From NCBI GenBank assembly GCA_013397695.1, contig VYZI01000084.1, positions 867,655 through 931,654 on the forward strand: a DNA stretch of 64,000 nt, given 5' to 3'. Under the pieces are notes generated by a model. The model was given only the letters and a program-made list of their open reading frames with translations. It was not told the DNA's origin and made no database searches. Both the position numbers and the translations under genes were made by a program. The DNA comes from Centropus unirufus (lineage: Eukaryota > Chordata > Aves > Cuculiformes > Centropidae). Below, in pieces: positions 12,801 to 27,800 of this stretch. The number at the start of each line of letters is the position of its first letter. Position 1 is the stretch's first letter.

Positions 12801-15800
12801 TCACCATTTGTGAGAGCTGCAGACATGCGGATTTCCTGACAAATTCGAGTTTATTTGAGTTTCAAACCATCTCTCACCTATTATGTGCTTCTGACAGGTC
12901 CCTGAGATATCCTCAGGAATCGAAAAAGAACATTTTCTCATATACTTCTTATAGGGGGGCAAAAAAATACGCTGTTTAATACAGGTAATATTTACTTGAT
13001 ATTTCATGATGCCAATAAAAAGACTTCCATAAAGCTTCTGGAAGGAATAGGTCATTTTTTAATGCACACAGTTTTGCACCCACGGTGGAATAAATCAATA
13101 CTTGACCTTGTTCTAGCAGATAAAGAAGAGTTAATAGCTGACCTGAAATCCCATGGTTGCCTAGGTACCAGTGATTGTTATTTGTCTGTATTTACTTTGT
13201 GCAAACAAAATATGGCATCAGGTGGTAATGTAAGGAGCTTTAGAAGAGTCTGTTTCTTTGCGTTTGCACAATCAGCAGGATAACTGCCTGGGAAGGTACC
13301 TTTAAAAGAGAAATGTTAATGGAAGCTATGAACTATTCAACAAAACCACACTGATGCCCAAAAATGCATAATTCCACAGGCACTGAGACTGTAGGCAGGA
13401 AGGATGAAGAGGAGGAGGAAGTAATTGGCTGTGAGTATTATTTGCCAACTTCAAGGAGCTGACAAAGGAAATGTACTAATCGTGGAGATACCAGTGATGT
13501 AGGTTCAGAGAAGCCATCAGTTTTTCTGTGCAAAGAGAAAAGACTTAGGTGGAGGCCGAATGAAAATGAGGAAATAGTATGTCTTGGGGGAAAAAACCCA
13601 ACAAAAACGACAAAATAGTCAAACGGGGAAACCAGCAAAAAACCCCAACTTTCTGTGTTTATGATGTAACAGGAGGTGTTTGTAGCATATCTGGTTTTGT
13701 GTATAATTTATTACTAAGGAGGATAAGAGAGTGCTTGCTAATATTTAAAACCCAGCAGATCTAGATAAATATGTCCAAGGATAACAGCTGAAGAAAGGAG
13801 CTCTTTTATTCATTAATACTAAGTTTTAGCTAATCTTTATAAGCTAGGGGAGTTGCAGAAGGTTGGAGCGCTGCCCACCTGGATTCACTATTGCAAAAAA
13901 CTTGAAGGGAAGACCCAAAGAGCTAAAAACTAATTATCCATATGTCAATCCAAGATAAAAATAATTTTGGGATGATGTAAAAACCAGTACACTCTGAGGA
14001 AACAGTTTAATATCTCTTCAGTGTGGCTCTGTATAAGGTAATTACATAATTTCAGACAAATATTGTCTGTTTTGACAAGATTGCACAAAGCGATACTGAT
14101 GTAATTGAGTGTTGATCAACCAATTGAATTTGTCCAAGCGACCAGTTTTGATTAAGAAAAAGAATACTTAGATAAACAAAATACACATTAGAGGGATTAA
14201 AAACCTTTTTAATGATAGATAATAAAAAGTAGTAGTTATCTGGGAGACATGAGTGATCAAGGCTGCTTCTTGTGTCAGCTACCCCAGGGATCTGCTTCAG
14301 TCAGAGCTGTGTTCGGTGTAGGTGTCATCAGCCCATGGAGGCAGTAATTAGTTAAACCTTTCCAGTAAAGTTTGTAGTTAAGTTATTTGAGCAGGAGGAA
14401 AGAGAAAGATGGGGTTGCTGTTAGGGAATGTCTTGAAATGCCTGGTTAACTGACAATAAATTAAACAAATACATGTTTGATACAGCTCAGTGCTGTAGTA
14501 TTGAATATGTGGAACACCAAGCTGTGCTTGTAGGATGGACAGCTTCTTGGAAGACACTGATTTGGGAGAGAAGTGGTCATCCCTGAAGATCATCATTTGA
14601 ACAATGCGAAGGGGGGTAATCAGATTGAAGAAGGGATGTGATCTGGCTCATCTTCAAAGATTGACTGTCACTATGATTTTGCTTCAGTTCTGAGACCAGT
14701 TTAGGACTGAAAAAATAACCTAAGGCTTGGAAGATGAGTGACTTGTTAACCGTGTAAGGTGTTGGGTACACAATGTACTCAGCTTATGAAAGAGAGGTTA
14801 TGGGATTGCAAGTCTGTTCTGTACAGGTGCTTATCCATGGATGATACCTACTAATAGAGGTTTTAGGTCTTGTTTACAGTTATAATAAGATTTTCCAGTT
14901 GGAAGCTGAGATTTAACACAATTAACCTTGAAATAAGAGAAAATTCTTAGTCATTTAAGCTAATTTAAACCATGGAACAACTTATCAGGGAATGGAAGAG
15001 TTACCATCGGCGTTAAAAGCAAGTTAGCAACTCTCTTCAAAACCTTAGTATTCAATTTCCGAGGTGCATCCTTTGGCTGGTGTGTGTAAGGACATGAGGG
15101 TATGACATGAGTCATCTCCTTAAGTGCTGGTAGGCTGTCCCCTTCCTTACGGGACTGTGTATGCAGAAGAAAAGCTCACGTTTTCCTCAACGTATTTCCA
15201 GTCCTTTCAGCTTTGTGCTGTGGTAGCATCTGTGCTTGTACCTCATAGCCGAGAGCTTCAGTCTTTCCCTTTCGGGCTTCAAGAAGCAGTTTTCCTCCCT
15301 GTAATTAATTGGCTGGGATACTCTGGTCCATTCTTAACTTCAGAGTCAAAATGGACTTCAGAATCTTCTGGGGAAGGTGGAGGCCTGGTTGAACTGCCTA
15401 CAAGAGGAAGCTCCATCTGTTCTTAAGCTGAATCATGAATTGCCTCCACAAAACCAAGCAAAGTGGATCGTCTTGGTGGTTCATATGGGTATCTTTGCAC
15501 CGAATCCTTGTTATTTGCCGTGAGAGCAACAGTACGAGGAGTCAGAATTGACATTTCCCAGAGTTTGCCATGGTGAAATGCTTTTCACTCAAGAATCTTC
15601 AACTATTTTTAAACATGGAGAATGTCGGGTAAAAATAAGGACTATTGATGATGATTGCAGATGACACAGTACAGGGTGTGAATCCTCTCAGACTGGCTTC
15701 AGGTAGAGGCATTGCCTTTTTTTTAATTTTTTTTTTTTTTACAGTGTGTTCAGCCCATGGCTACCACTTGTGTGCTGTTAACTACTTCTGGTGGGCAACG

Positions 15801-18800
15801 GCATCAACCCAGTTGGTAAAGGGTTTTTGTGCATCATCAGCTACAGCAATAGTAATGCATACTTGCTTTATATGAAGGTGACCCTTCTGTTGCATTTAAT
15901 AACTTATAGTTAATGTTCTTAATAATTTTGTTTATTAAAGGTGACAGAATGGTAGCTACGTTTTGTTTAACATTGGATTTTAAGGCAGGTAGCATTGATT
16001 TCCTTCTCTAAGCGTAATTCATCTCTCTACTGTGAGGTTGTTTATGGTCTACGTTTGTGATAGATCACTGCTTTGTACGACCTAAGCAACACAACTCTGG
16101 CACTTCAGTTATTTTTGGAAGCTTTTGTAGCCTTCAGATCTTGGCCTCTGGGGAACCATTTGAGCACTTCGCACTACCTACAATACCACGGTGGATATAA
16201 TTTCTCATCCAGCTTCCTTCTGGTGTCAAGAGTGCAAAACACCTCCATGAGCCTGTAGTTTGAGGCTAAAGCAACAGCAAGCTAGGCTAGATTTGCTAGA
16301 TGTTGGTAGAATTTCAAGTCCATATTTGCCACTAAATAAATCTAAATATACATGTAATTTGTGATACACGGGTATTGGCAATGGCAGAAAATTGCTCCTG
16401 TGGCATTGAGGTACGTAGGTAAAGAGTATGACAGACCCAAGAGGCTGTGACCTGCAGGTGGTGATGCAGTGAGGACTGAAGTGCAGCAACTGGAAAGCTG
16501 CTGAAAGGGAGTCTGCTTTCTGAGTAGATTGGACATCTAAAGGAGGAAATCTTGTCTTCTGGATATCACGATGTATTTTAGTTTTTTCATCTCCAAATAA
16601 TCCTGACCACTGATCGCCCATAGCTTAGTCCCACATGCCAGTATTGGAGAACAGACACTGACACAAGGTGGCCTCTTCGTGATGATTCTTGTTTCCAGGC
16701 TCTTCCTGTGATGAAAGAGCTCCAGCCCTGTCGCGGGGCAGGTCTTTGTTCCCTCTGTTGCTGCTTAGGGTTAGAAGAGGTGCTGCAGTTTGTGTTGGTG
16801 TGTTTCACCAGGACAATTTCTGGAATCAACCTTCGCAAAGGATTTGTGTGCTCATTGCTGCTTGAGCATCCTGCTTTGTTTGCCCGGCTGCGCTGGGGAC
16901 CATGGTGCTTCTGTACAGGGGTGCTTGTGCTACTATATAAGTAGCTATTGCACTGTCTGCCTGGCTCTGCCAAAGCCATGTGGGGATGCCACGGGCCATA
17001 GAAACTTCTGTACTGACTGGTGGAAAGCAGCGAGGAGTGGATCAAACATGTATCTGAGATTTGTTAGGTTTCCGTATGAGTCTGCAGGGACATGGGTGGA
17101 TATCATTTGGGAGAGTGTGTTGTAGCTGGATTTACTTGCCTAAAAGACCTGGGTAGAATTACATGGAGTTGTCTTCTGCAAACCAGTTTTATACGGACTC
17201 AGTCTACATGTCTGAGTCCTCTCACACAGTTTTGAAAGTACGCTGGTTTTGTCGGCATGGCTCCAAATATCTTTTCCATGGCAGCAGTACCAGGTTACAG
17301 AGCCAGTCGCACCTCTGAGGATGGCACAAAACAGGAGCAAGGAGCTGGGAGCGCAGACCTGGAAGCTGGCCTGTTTTTAAGATCTTTGGAATGGTACCCT
17401 GCAGTACTGTTCACTGCCATCTCATGTTTTTTGTGAAAATCTTCTATTGTGAGTCAGAGGATAACAAATGACTGAGAAACCATGTTCTTTGTCACTTTGT
17501 TTGTTGGGATAGCTGCGCTCTGTAAATCCTGTTAGGAATCTGTGCTCTTTGTGTGTCTTCCTTTTAAAGTCCGGTTTCTTAGAAAACATGAGTTTTGTAG
17601 AGCAGCAAGTCAACCCTAACAAGGGCTTGTTGGTCCTTGTTTACTCTTGATTGAGTTGGTAAACCATGGTAGTGCATTGGTTTATAAATCCTTGTTGCTT
17701 CCATCTTCCTGTCAGGAAGGCATACTGGATTGGCTGAGCAAGGCAGAGCTGGCCCCACTGTTTTGAAGAGGTCTGACCCACCTTTAGGTGAGGAAGTTCA
17801 TGTACTAAGAGCACCGTAACTCTAGAGGCCTTGTGCTGCTATAGCGAAGCACTGACTTATTAATACACGCTTAGGATAGAGCCAGCTGTTCTCAGCTGAA
17901 AGTATATCCCGTGGAGCTGGGAGCTACAGTAAGGATGTTCTCTGCAGCACAGACCTGTCATGCATATGAAAATCTCTCACTCATGCATCCTAAGCCTGAG
18001 CACCTGAAATGGTTTCCTGCCCAGGAGGGTGGCTTCCTGGCTGGTTTGGATTTTGGCCGTCTTTGAGAATGGATTGTTTGGCACCTTGAAGGTTTAGGTA
18101 GTTCACTGCGCTCTAAGAGCCAGTACAAGGCTGCCCGAGTGTGTGGGGTTCTCTTGTAGGGATGTGAGGCTTTTGCATGGGGTCTCACATTACCTGTTGT
18201 TGTTAGGGGATTTCTAGAGAATCTGTCTTGTACTCCTTGGGTATTTATTTATTTATTTATTTATTTGCATCTTGAGGGTTAAGTTATTTGTCTGGCAAGT
18301 TTTGGAGCTGCTTTTGAGAGCTCTAGAAAGGGAGAGAGGAGGCAGGGCCAGCTGGAACAGAACATACAGGGAGGGCCCTACCAAACTGTCAGTGCCTTGG
18401 AAGGCAAATCTCTCTGGTGCCAGATCTCTCAAATTTATTAGATGTAATGTAGTTATAGCCTGCTGGAATAATCTACTGCCTGCATGTTATCTGGTTGTAA
18501 GAAACACATGGCATGCATATACCTTTCCTTGCACAATGCCATAGCATCTATAATAAAGTACAGCAAGAAAATTTTGTTCTGGTCATAGCTGATGTCTGTT
18601 AATATTTTCATGCCTCTTAGAACAGTTGTTTCCAACAGCTCTTGCTGGAATTTTTGAGGCGGTGATTCTCATTTTCCCGCTTTACTGAAAAATAACTAAA
18701 AGCTGGTACAAGGTCAGTCCAGGGAATGGAGCACTAAGATAAACAAAGATGCTATAGCACCTATGCCATGCCATGACTGGAAGTGTGTGTGTGTATCCAT

Positions 18801-21800
18801 CCTATTGTGCGTGCAGGAGCAGTTCATGGCAGAAGCTTCTTGCATGACCTGATATGTGATGGGAGATGCTGGCTTCTTAGTCATATCGTGTTGTGGAGCA
18901 TTTGAGATGTGCAGTCCTGCAAGGCCTTCTTCAGAGGCTGTGAACTCTGCTGAGGACTTCTTCCCCAGCTGCTGTGCAGGATTTTAAGTAGAAGTTCTTG
19001 GTAATCATTGAGTGAACAAATCAGGTCTGTGAGCACAAGTAATTCATGTCTTCAGGGTTAGAGATTAGAGAGTTAGTCCTCATGGATGACCTAAGTATGG
19101 GTCTTGTTTTATTTGGCCAGACCCTCTGTCTGCTGGAAAATACAAACATGCCTGTATACATGATTTTAAAATGTTACTATGGGGGCATTTGGTGTTGACC
19201 CTTTTATTTAGATGGCCTAGCATTTTCCATACAAAAATTGTGACCTTTCTCTAAGGAGCTCTTAAAACTTCCATTGTTTGCAGCAGGCTGTTGACATTTG
19301 GTAGGGGAAGCACTATCAGGGAACAAAGTGCTTTTTTATGCTCCACTAAATTAGATTCAGCTTTGAAGGAGATATAAACTGTTAAAATGAACTAGTTCTT
19401 TTTTTTTTTTTTTTTCCTGCATTCATTCTTCAGGAAAATTCTGGCATGCTACCAAAAAAAAAGTGCCTCCAGTGCCGGACCTGCTATAACTGTTGCAGGA
19501 GTGAGGACAAGAGCTGTGGTGTTAGGAGTTGCCAGAGCAGCTACAGCAACGGTCACAGCAGTCTTGCGGAGTCCAGTGCTCACCCTTCTACCTTATGGCC
19601 ATGCTATTTTCTTCCAGGGAATTTCACTGAGCGAAAAACCTCTCCCTAACAAGCCTCAGTTCAGCAGTTAGACCCTGTTGTCTCTGTTCTTTCCCTCCCA
19701 AGCTGGTCCTTCCGTCCTGCCTCTTCAAACCCCCACAACTCCTAGGGAAAAAAGAGATTGGGGCAGTTTTCCCAGTTCAGGAGGCAATCAAGCAAGTCCT
19801 CACCGCAGCCACAGGATTTGGTGATCTTAATGCTAGGAAGTGTCCGATCTCCATCATCTACGGAGCAAGGAGGCAAGCTTGCCACCCCTAATGGAGCTAG
19901 GTCAGACCACTTGTATTCTGTGTTACCGCCAGCTTTTTTGTGTCAGCCCCGAGAAATGAAGCACACAAGACAAGCTTTCCTGTTGGTGTGGAAACCCCGC
20001 ACGGCAAGCTCAGCTGAACAGGGCTGGCAGGCAGTGTTGGCAGTAATACTAGAGGATCCAGGCCCAGCTGGGTGTGGAGAAGGGGGAAGGTGGCACAGCA
20101 GAATTGTGCACCAGAAGCTGCACAGTTTGTTCTCTTTCAAGATGATTCTAATGAGGTAGAAAATGGTGGTTTTTTGATAGCTTTGAAGATTTTGGCATTT
20201 GCTTTTATGGCGAGCCTGGCTGTCCCAGTGTGTAGCAAGGCTGGACGGCTGATCTGAACTGGCAGGGTCAGATCTTGCTCTCTTGTAAGATATGCCATTT
20301 TCCACTCTTTTTTAGAAGTTAAGGTTCTCAGAGACCTAATGCTCACCTGACCCTTTGAGCCACTTTAGATCAGTAAATTGTCAGAAGCTTTGTATTCATT
20401 CCTTTTTTGGGGCTATTTGATTGTGGGATTGGTGAGCTGCATCGGGTTATTTACAGATGAGAATGAAAACTGAGGCCAGTTTTAGGAAGCTAGTGAGACC
20501 AAGCAAGGAGCAACAACGAAGCAGGGATGGCCCTTCTAAAGTCGTGAGTGGTTAAATTTGTTCAGTCCCTGTCTGTAACGCCACTGAAATAGTCTACCAA
20601 GAAAGCAATCATGCCTGATTTCTTTCATGACAGTGCCCATGCCATTTGCAACAAAGACAACAAAAAGCAATCAAGGGATAATCTCCTTTATAGACAAGCC
20701 CACACCAACCATGGGATAGAAATAGAAAATGTATTTTAGCTGTGATTGGCACAGCAGTGGTCAAAAGAGGATCCAGCATGGATCAAGCTGAAGCTGTTGA
20801 GATGTTGTGGTTTCAAGGAGGATGCATGTTTACATTAGCATTATTCAAACTTGATATTGTGAATTCAATTGTTGTCGGGATGAATAGGAGATCAAGCATT
20901 GTCCTTAAACAATGGAACAGTAAAAACAACATTTTTACTGAACCAACATTTGTAGAAGAATACAACTATCTCCTTTTTAAGAATGGAGAATTTAAACAGA
21001 CTGAAACTACAGCTAAAATTACTTGGAAGCTTTTTTAATTTGCTTTAAGATGGTTGTGGAATACTTGCTCAAGGGGCTTAATAGCTTTTTATTGTTTTAC
21101 ATATTCAGAGTTACTTCTCAGTCATCACGGCTTGTGGTTGTAACGGTTCCATGTTTGCAAATGTGGCCACAAGTCTTTCAGCCGTGACACCCACAGAATG
21201 AGCGTGACACCCATTTGACTCTGAATGGGAACATAATAAATGGCAAATCTTATAGTGAGAGCACTGTGGCAAAGTGGGAGAGCGTCATGGTGCCCAAAGG
21301 CTGCATCTAACTGTGAAACCATCCTTTCTTTTCTTTTTGACTCTGCCTTCATTTGCTGCTACCTTTGAATCTTCTGGAAGCAGTGAGATCAAAACTGTGT
21401 TGATGGAAGCTGCTTGGAATAAATAGCAGGGTAGGAAAAATGCTCAGATATACCCTTTGTCTGAGCACAATATGCACGTCTAGAATGAAGACTGCTCCGT
21501 GTATATGCTCCTGAAAATAAGATCTTAGACCTATCTGGAGAGCAGGCCTCCAGTTTGGAAGTCAAACGTTGATGCTTCTAGAGGACAGGGCACCGCAGGT
21601 TCTCTTGAAGTGATGATGCTTTTATCTATAGGTCGTTGCTTTGAATCTGTCCAGTTCACTAAACATATCTTAGTGCATTCCAAGATGAAGGATGTGATCC
21701 ATACTTGGTTCCACAGAGTGTAGTACATTTCCTTTCTAGCTTGTGGCTCTTGTTCCCCACTTTTCCTCTGTGTGAAGCAGGGAACTCTTTGGAACTAGTT

Positions 21801-24800
21801 GCTGAAATAATGCAGAGCTGTGGGGCCCTGCTTTCCTTTGGGTTTCCAAGCTGAGGCAGGGGCCAGAATTGTATCATGTGATAAAAATGGATGGGTTATT
21901 GACTCCCTCTTGTATGTCGCAGGTTGAAGCTGAAAAACAAACTATTGGAGGTTAGCCATTTTCATGGTTTTGGAGTCTGCCCTCAATTCTTTTGAAGGCT
22001 TGGAGTTTTGGAAAGTAAAGGCAGCTGGGAGGAAAGGAGTTTTAGGGTTTGGGATCCATGAAGTTGGGAGTCTTATGTGCCTGTCCCTTCCAGAGGCACA
22101 ACATCACTGTTAAGCTTCTCTTTGTGATGGCGACTTCATGAAGAAAATGAAATGCTTAATTACATTTGAGAAATGCTGTTCAATGTCTGAGATGGAATCA
22201 TATAGCCATGTCTTAGATGAAATAGTAGAATAAGGGAGGAAAGAATTGTTTAGATTAAAAGTAGGAAAAGAAAACCAGCCTCAAATCCCTAAAACTCTTA
22301 TGGAGATTATTTTTTTTTCCCTGAGACTTTGGTGAGAAAACCTGGAGTCTGTGACCAAGAGGATCTGTGTGTCCTAACCCAGGAGAACTGGGTCACATCA
22401 GTGAGATTTTATGCCTTTGCCTGTATGCTAGAAATGGAAATATTCTCACCTCCCTTCTTGCACTAAGCCACCCCTCAAAAGGTAGGAAAAATGGGTTGCC
22501 AAAAATAAACCTGTTTTTTTCCCTTGTCTCTCTACAGCAATTCGGCAAAATCCTTGATGTAGAGATAATCTTTAATGAGCGTGGCTCCAAGGTAAGTCCT
22601 GTTTCTGTACCCGCTTCTCTTGTTTTGATTGCAGAGTAAAAGGCAGTTCATTGCCTAGAGAATATACTCTGTAGAGATCAGCAGGAATTAGTGTGATGGG
22701 GGAAGGGAAAAGCTATTTTGGGGGCTGTCTCCTGTTCCCTCCAGACTCTGAGCATGGTCATTTCTGGGCAGCATGTACAAATGCTCCTAGACGGTCCTGC
22801 CTGTAATGTGGGATCAGGTTCCCCAGTCTTTTGAACTAACACAGAGTCAGTCACTTGAGCCTTCATACCAACTCGTTCCCATTGCAATGGGTGCCCTGTG
22901 GGGAAGGCAGAACAAGGTAAAACACCTTTGTGTGATGGGAGGCTGTAAGAATAAAGCCTAACCCGCCACTCTCCACACCACATTTTCATTGTGTTAAAAT
23001 ACTGATATATAAAAGCTGTCATATCTCATATGTGAGAGGACTTTATTCACTGTATTTTGCAGATTTGCTTGGCACTTCTGAGATACTGACCTTTCATGTT
23101 TGAGATATTGGCTGCTTAATAGAAACATCCTCATTGCCCTTGCCCTGCCCCATGTGGACCTCTCCCCACTGAATTTGCCTTCACACACCTATTTTCATCT
23201 TACAGATATATTAAGAGGGAGGTTTTGTTGAGGGCTAATGGTAATTTATTTCTCTGGAGATGAAATTTCAAATGTTGCTCAGGTCAGCTGCAGAGAGACT
23301 CAGTGATCTTTGTCCTAATTGGCAATTGGTTCTCATCACATAACCAGTATCACCACAATGACAAATTGATGTGATTCTCTCTCTGCCCAGGAGGTTCAGC
23401 ACTGGAATAGCAGGGAGTTTTGCAGGTCAGGAGCGAGGTGCATTGCCAAAGCTCTATGGGGGAAGCTTGCACAGTGCATGTCTATACTCTGCTTGACTTA
23501 ATCAATGCTAAGATTCCCATTTTCAATTAAAACAAAATTTCCCTCCTTCCCCCACACACGTGTGTGCACCTGTGTGCATGCACACAAGATTTTGGAGTTG
23601 CAACTGAGCTAAGCAGTTTCGGTTTAGAGTCTATGCCTTTCGCTTGATGTTGAGGTTCACGGTCCTAAGGTGGCCGCTTTGCTTCAGCGTATGTTCCAGG
23701 GTATGTTCATGTTCAGAGCCCTCAGCAAATTTCCACCCACATTGCCCAAGCTGCATTCTGAAATTCTTCAGCCTTTGTATTAGCTGGAAACCAGAAAACA
23801 GTTGATCTGTATACAAAAGAAATTAGTGTTAGCCCTTTCCCAACCTTTTTCCGTGCTTAGTACTGTGGTTTTCGTTCCATCTTGTTTTTTTGTTGGTTTT
23901 TTTTTTAATAAGACAGTTTGAGCAAGTAAATGTCTGTAAGGCTTAGAGAGCATTACTTCTCTTTGTGGATAAAAATCTATACCCTTTACCAAAACAATCA
24001 GCTATGATGACTTTGTAAATAGTTACTCTGCTTGCTGCTGGTCTTCTGATATTTATAGGCCAGAGCTATCTGTAAATTAGTCTTGATTTTAGTAATTTCT
24101 GTTTGCCTTTTGGAATGGCCTCTGGCCTCTATCAAATCCCTACTTGTTTGGATGTAATTGGAAAAGAAAGGACAAAAATAACTGGCCTGGCAAAGTGATG
24201 AGCTATGTCCATCATCCCCCACTGCCTGTGCTCTCCAGGGCAGTGTTTTCCTCTCCGTACATGAACTTCACTCTCTGTCTCCCTTCCACACAGCCCAGTA
24301 TTAAAGACCCACATCTGCCCTTTCCTTTCTAGACAACACTAATGTTGGAGGCTTTCTGTGAAGACTGCTTGCAACTACGAAAAGTACCTTCTTGTGCACT
24401 TGTTTAAAGCCCAAGGCTTCTGGTTTTCAGTTAAGACAAAAAATATTGCTGAAGAGTTCCTTGACAAATTTTGTCCTGAACCCTTAATAAATATATGAAA
24501 AAAAGAAAGCAACCCAAAAAGAGGTTCTTCCAGTCCTTAGCCATACAGTTTTCTACTGCTTTTTCGTCATATTGAAGAAAAAAGCAGTTACAAAACTGAT
24601 CGCCTATATTGAGGGATGGGGCAGAATCTGAACAAAATGAGAAAAAAAGAGTAATTTTGTGGTATCTTTGCATCCTTCACTACCCAAAATAATTCCTGTT
24701 TTAAAAAGTATGCAAGATTATTCCTGCTTAGCATGAAAATGGGAGGCCCCAGTGTTTGAGTGGGGTGTAGCTGCACGAAGCACCTGGTATTCACATAATA

Positions 24801-27800
24801 ATGGAAAAACAACAGTTTGGTGATCTGATGGTGAAGCAAAGGAAATGGATCTTTCTGGAGGCCACTCACTCACTCTTGGGTTCTTCCTCCACCTTAGGGG
24901 AAAAAAAAAAATCTGAATGCATTTTTCTGCCCTGTGGCTTCCATTCTAATCTAATGATATGAAACCTCTCTCTTCTTCTCCTCCTCCTCCTCCTCTCTCT
25001 TGGGAATCCGAAAGCAGATGCTCCTGCTGCCTGCCTTGTGCTGTGTTCTCAATGCTTCCTTCCCTTCCCCGGGTTCCTAAGGGTTGTAGAGTTTTGTGTA
25101 TATGTTTTCTAAATATTAAAAGGTACCGTGGTAAGTCCCAAACTGCCCTGGGTTCAACCTCACCCGGTGTAGGATGGGGTTGAGCAGCGCTTTGTCCCTG
25201 CTGAGCAGGAGATCTCTGCTGGGATCGCCCCAGTGCTGGTCAGTTGGAGGGACTGGAGGAAACAGGCAGGTTGCATTCTTCCTTTTGAATCCACCTGAGA
25301 TGACCAGGCAGTTTTCTTCGACAGCCTGGGGAAATCAAACTGGCTGCATTTTCAGGATTTCTATGTATTTGGGAAGCTTGGTGACCAACAAGAGAGCGTG
25401 GGTCTGTCACAACCGTCTTGCTCCTCAGGTTCTTTCATTTGGCCTAGGAAATGTTACGTGTTGCTTTTCTGTATCACAACAGAGTAAGAGGCAGTTATTA
25501 ATTAGTTTTGCTGATCCTCTCAAAGCAATGTGAATTCTTGTTTCCTAACTTGATTTCTGCCCAGATTCAATCTGTTTAGTAAGATTACATGGGCCTTGGT
25601 AGACTTCACACTGATATTGCTTTGCTGCATATGAGAAACAAGACACAAGCTTTAAACGTCCATTGAATTTCATTTTATTTTATTCTGGTTTAATAGAGTG
25701 GCATCAGCCTTCCCTTGATAGTTTATTTTTTGCTTGCTTCCAGGAAACGGGCTCTTCCATTTATCCTGCTTATCATTAAATTCCTAAGTTTCTGACGTGT
25801 ACAAGTGCCTTTAAATAGCGCTCTGCTCATGGTTGCAGTTTACCCTGCACTTCACTGAACTGTGAATAAAACACCTCCAGAGGAAGGGGAGAGACAGGAT
25901 TCCTGCTCCTTTTATTAGTAGAGGTGCATCCTCTAGATGCATATTTTGGTACTATTGTGCTGAACCGAACAAGTGGACATATTTGCAGAATTAATGCAGT
26001 CTGCCTGCGTAATGAGTGCCCTGTGGCATTCCATAAAGCTGCAGGGGAAGGGAATCCAGGCTCTTTGCTCATCATCTGCGTACCATGTGGCATTCCAAGA
26101 TGTGCCCTTGATGACATTCAGAGGCCGAGAGTGCGTAAGCACACAGCAAAGTCTTGGCTGAAGCAAGAACAGTTTTTTTTTTTTTAGACTTTCAAATGGT
26201 AAAAGTTCATATTAGTGCAGATTGCAAGCTCGTGGTTTCAGGGTAGTGTACTTCTGTGTTCCTCACTGCCTTCCACTTGTGAGAACCAGAACTTCAAGCT
26301 CTTGTCTAGAATTGAAGTCTACAGAAGCTCTTCACATTTAACTAAAAAATTGATTGTGTAGTAGCTTACATCTTGTCTTCACAAAGAAGCTGCATCTGTT
26401 GGTGAGTGGAGTTTTGTAAGTGAACCTGTGCTAACTGAAAACTTGTGAAGAAAGCTGTGTGGAAACACTTAGGTTTTTTTATGTTCACAGTTAGCAATAG
26501 GTTAAGATAAGAATTTGATCATGGGCTTTGATAACTGCCTAGAAGACTGTATGTTTATATGTGTATTTGTTTCTTCTTTGAATGGATTAGGTACTTTGAG
26601 TCCAGCCTCTCTTGTATTTCATTTCCATTCAGTGAAATAGGTACAACTTCTCGTTACATAAAATTAATTAGAGGTCTTGGTTTCATTTTAATTCTATTCT
26701 CATAATTTTGTTCATCAGTTGAGCCAGAGACACAAATGGTGTTATTGACACAAAGAGGCTTAAAAACAAATTAAGTACCAGTGACCAACCACCAGATCCA
26801 TTTATAATGCCATTGGCATGAAGGAGATGTGACCTTTCCCCCTTTATCCTAGCTCAGTCAAGTGCAGTTTTATGCCTTTAACTCTGCAATACTAACAAGT
26901 TAGGTCAGTCCGTACACTGAACTGCTTTATTTAAGGCTGAAGCTGATGGCTTGGAAGCATCAGCTGGGTGTTGCTCCTGTTGAAGCTTCCCAGTAGTGCT
27001 TGTCCCACTGTGTAGGGAGTTGAATCCAGGGTGCTGTACTAGCAAAAACCTGATGGCAGCAGGGAGAGACAGAAGTGAGTTTGTCCTCTGTTGCTTTAGC
27101 TAGTTGACCTTGCAGACCACACAGTAACGTCCAAGATTGATGGAAGGGAGGAGAAGGAGCATGCAGCCATGGGCAACGTGGGTCTGTGAAGTCCCAGGCT
27201 CTCTGAGCAGCAGTACTGATGGGCTCCTGCCATTCGCTTGGGGCCTCTGCCCCCTCCTTGGTTTTGCAGGACGGATCAGTGGTGGAGCAGCACAACAAGC
27301 TGGACTGGTGGAATGATCCAGTTTAAGAATAAACATTCAGATTTTTTTTAAGATGCATTTATGGGGTTTTAGCCAGATGAATTCCTGCATCTGGCGCACC
27401 AGATTGGACAGGTACGCACAGGGGTAGCTGCCTTGTGCTTATGTGCCCTACTACACTCAACGTGCAGCACAGGGGTGAGGAGGAACAAAAAGAGCTGTTG
27501 TGTCGGTGGCAGCTTGGTTCACACTGATTCCCTCAGCAATTTAAAGTGTACTTGTGTGTGGAACTTGAACAACGTATTTCTGAACTTTGTGCTGTGTTCC
27601 TGTCAGTGCGTTCAGTCCTGCTCATCTCAGGTGGATTATAGGCAAAACCCTCCTACTGACTCTAAATGCCTTGGAAACAGGTAGCCTAAATTGCTGTCTC
27701 CTTGGCCACTTCTTTCAGGCTACTGAAAGTTTGTTTATTATGGAAATAAGAAAAAAAATGAATTAAAAAAATACCAAAATGCAAAGCTTGGTTAAAAAAC

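Larger units (their letters stand above)
9853..22537 (+). other. RBFOX2: RBFOX2 intron (12.7 kb)
   Basis: The intron runs between GTAAGT at 9853 and CTACAG at 22537. It carries a sense-strand CR1 tail (about 10960-11335), a decayed LINE ORF2 (about 12990-14350) and a short (TTTA)n repeat (18242-18266). No known RBFOX exon lies in it. A 24-nt sequence at 12071-12094 with good splice sites is listed as a speculative microexon. The open frames in this stretch are short and show no family resemblance. Confidence 0.85.
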
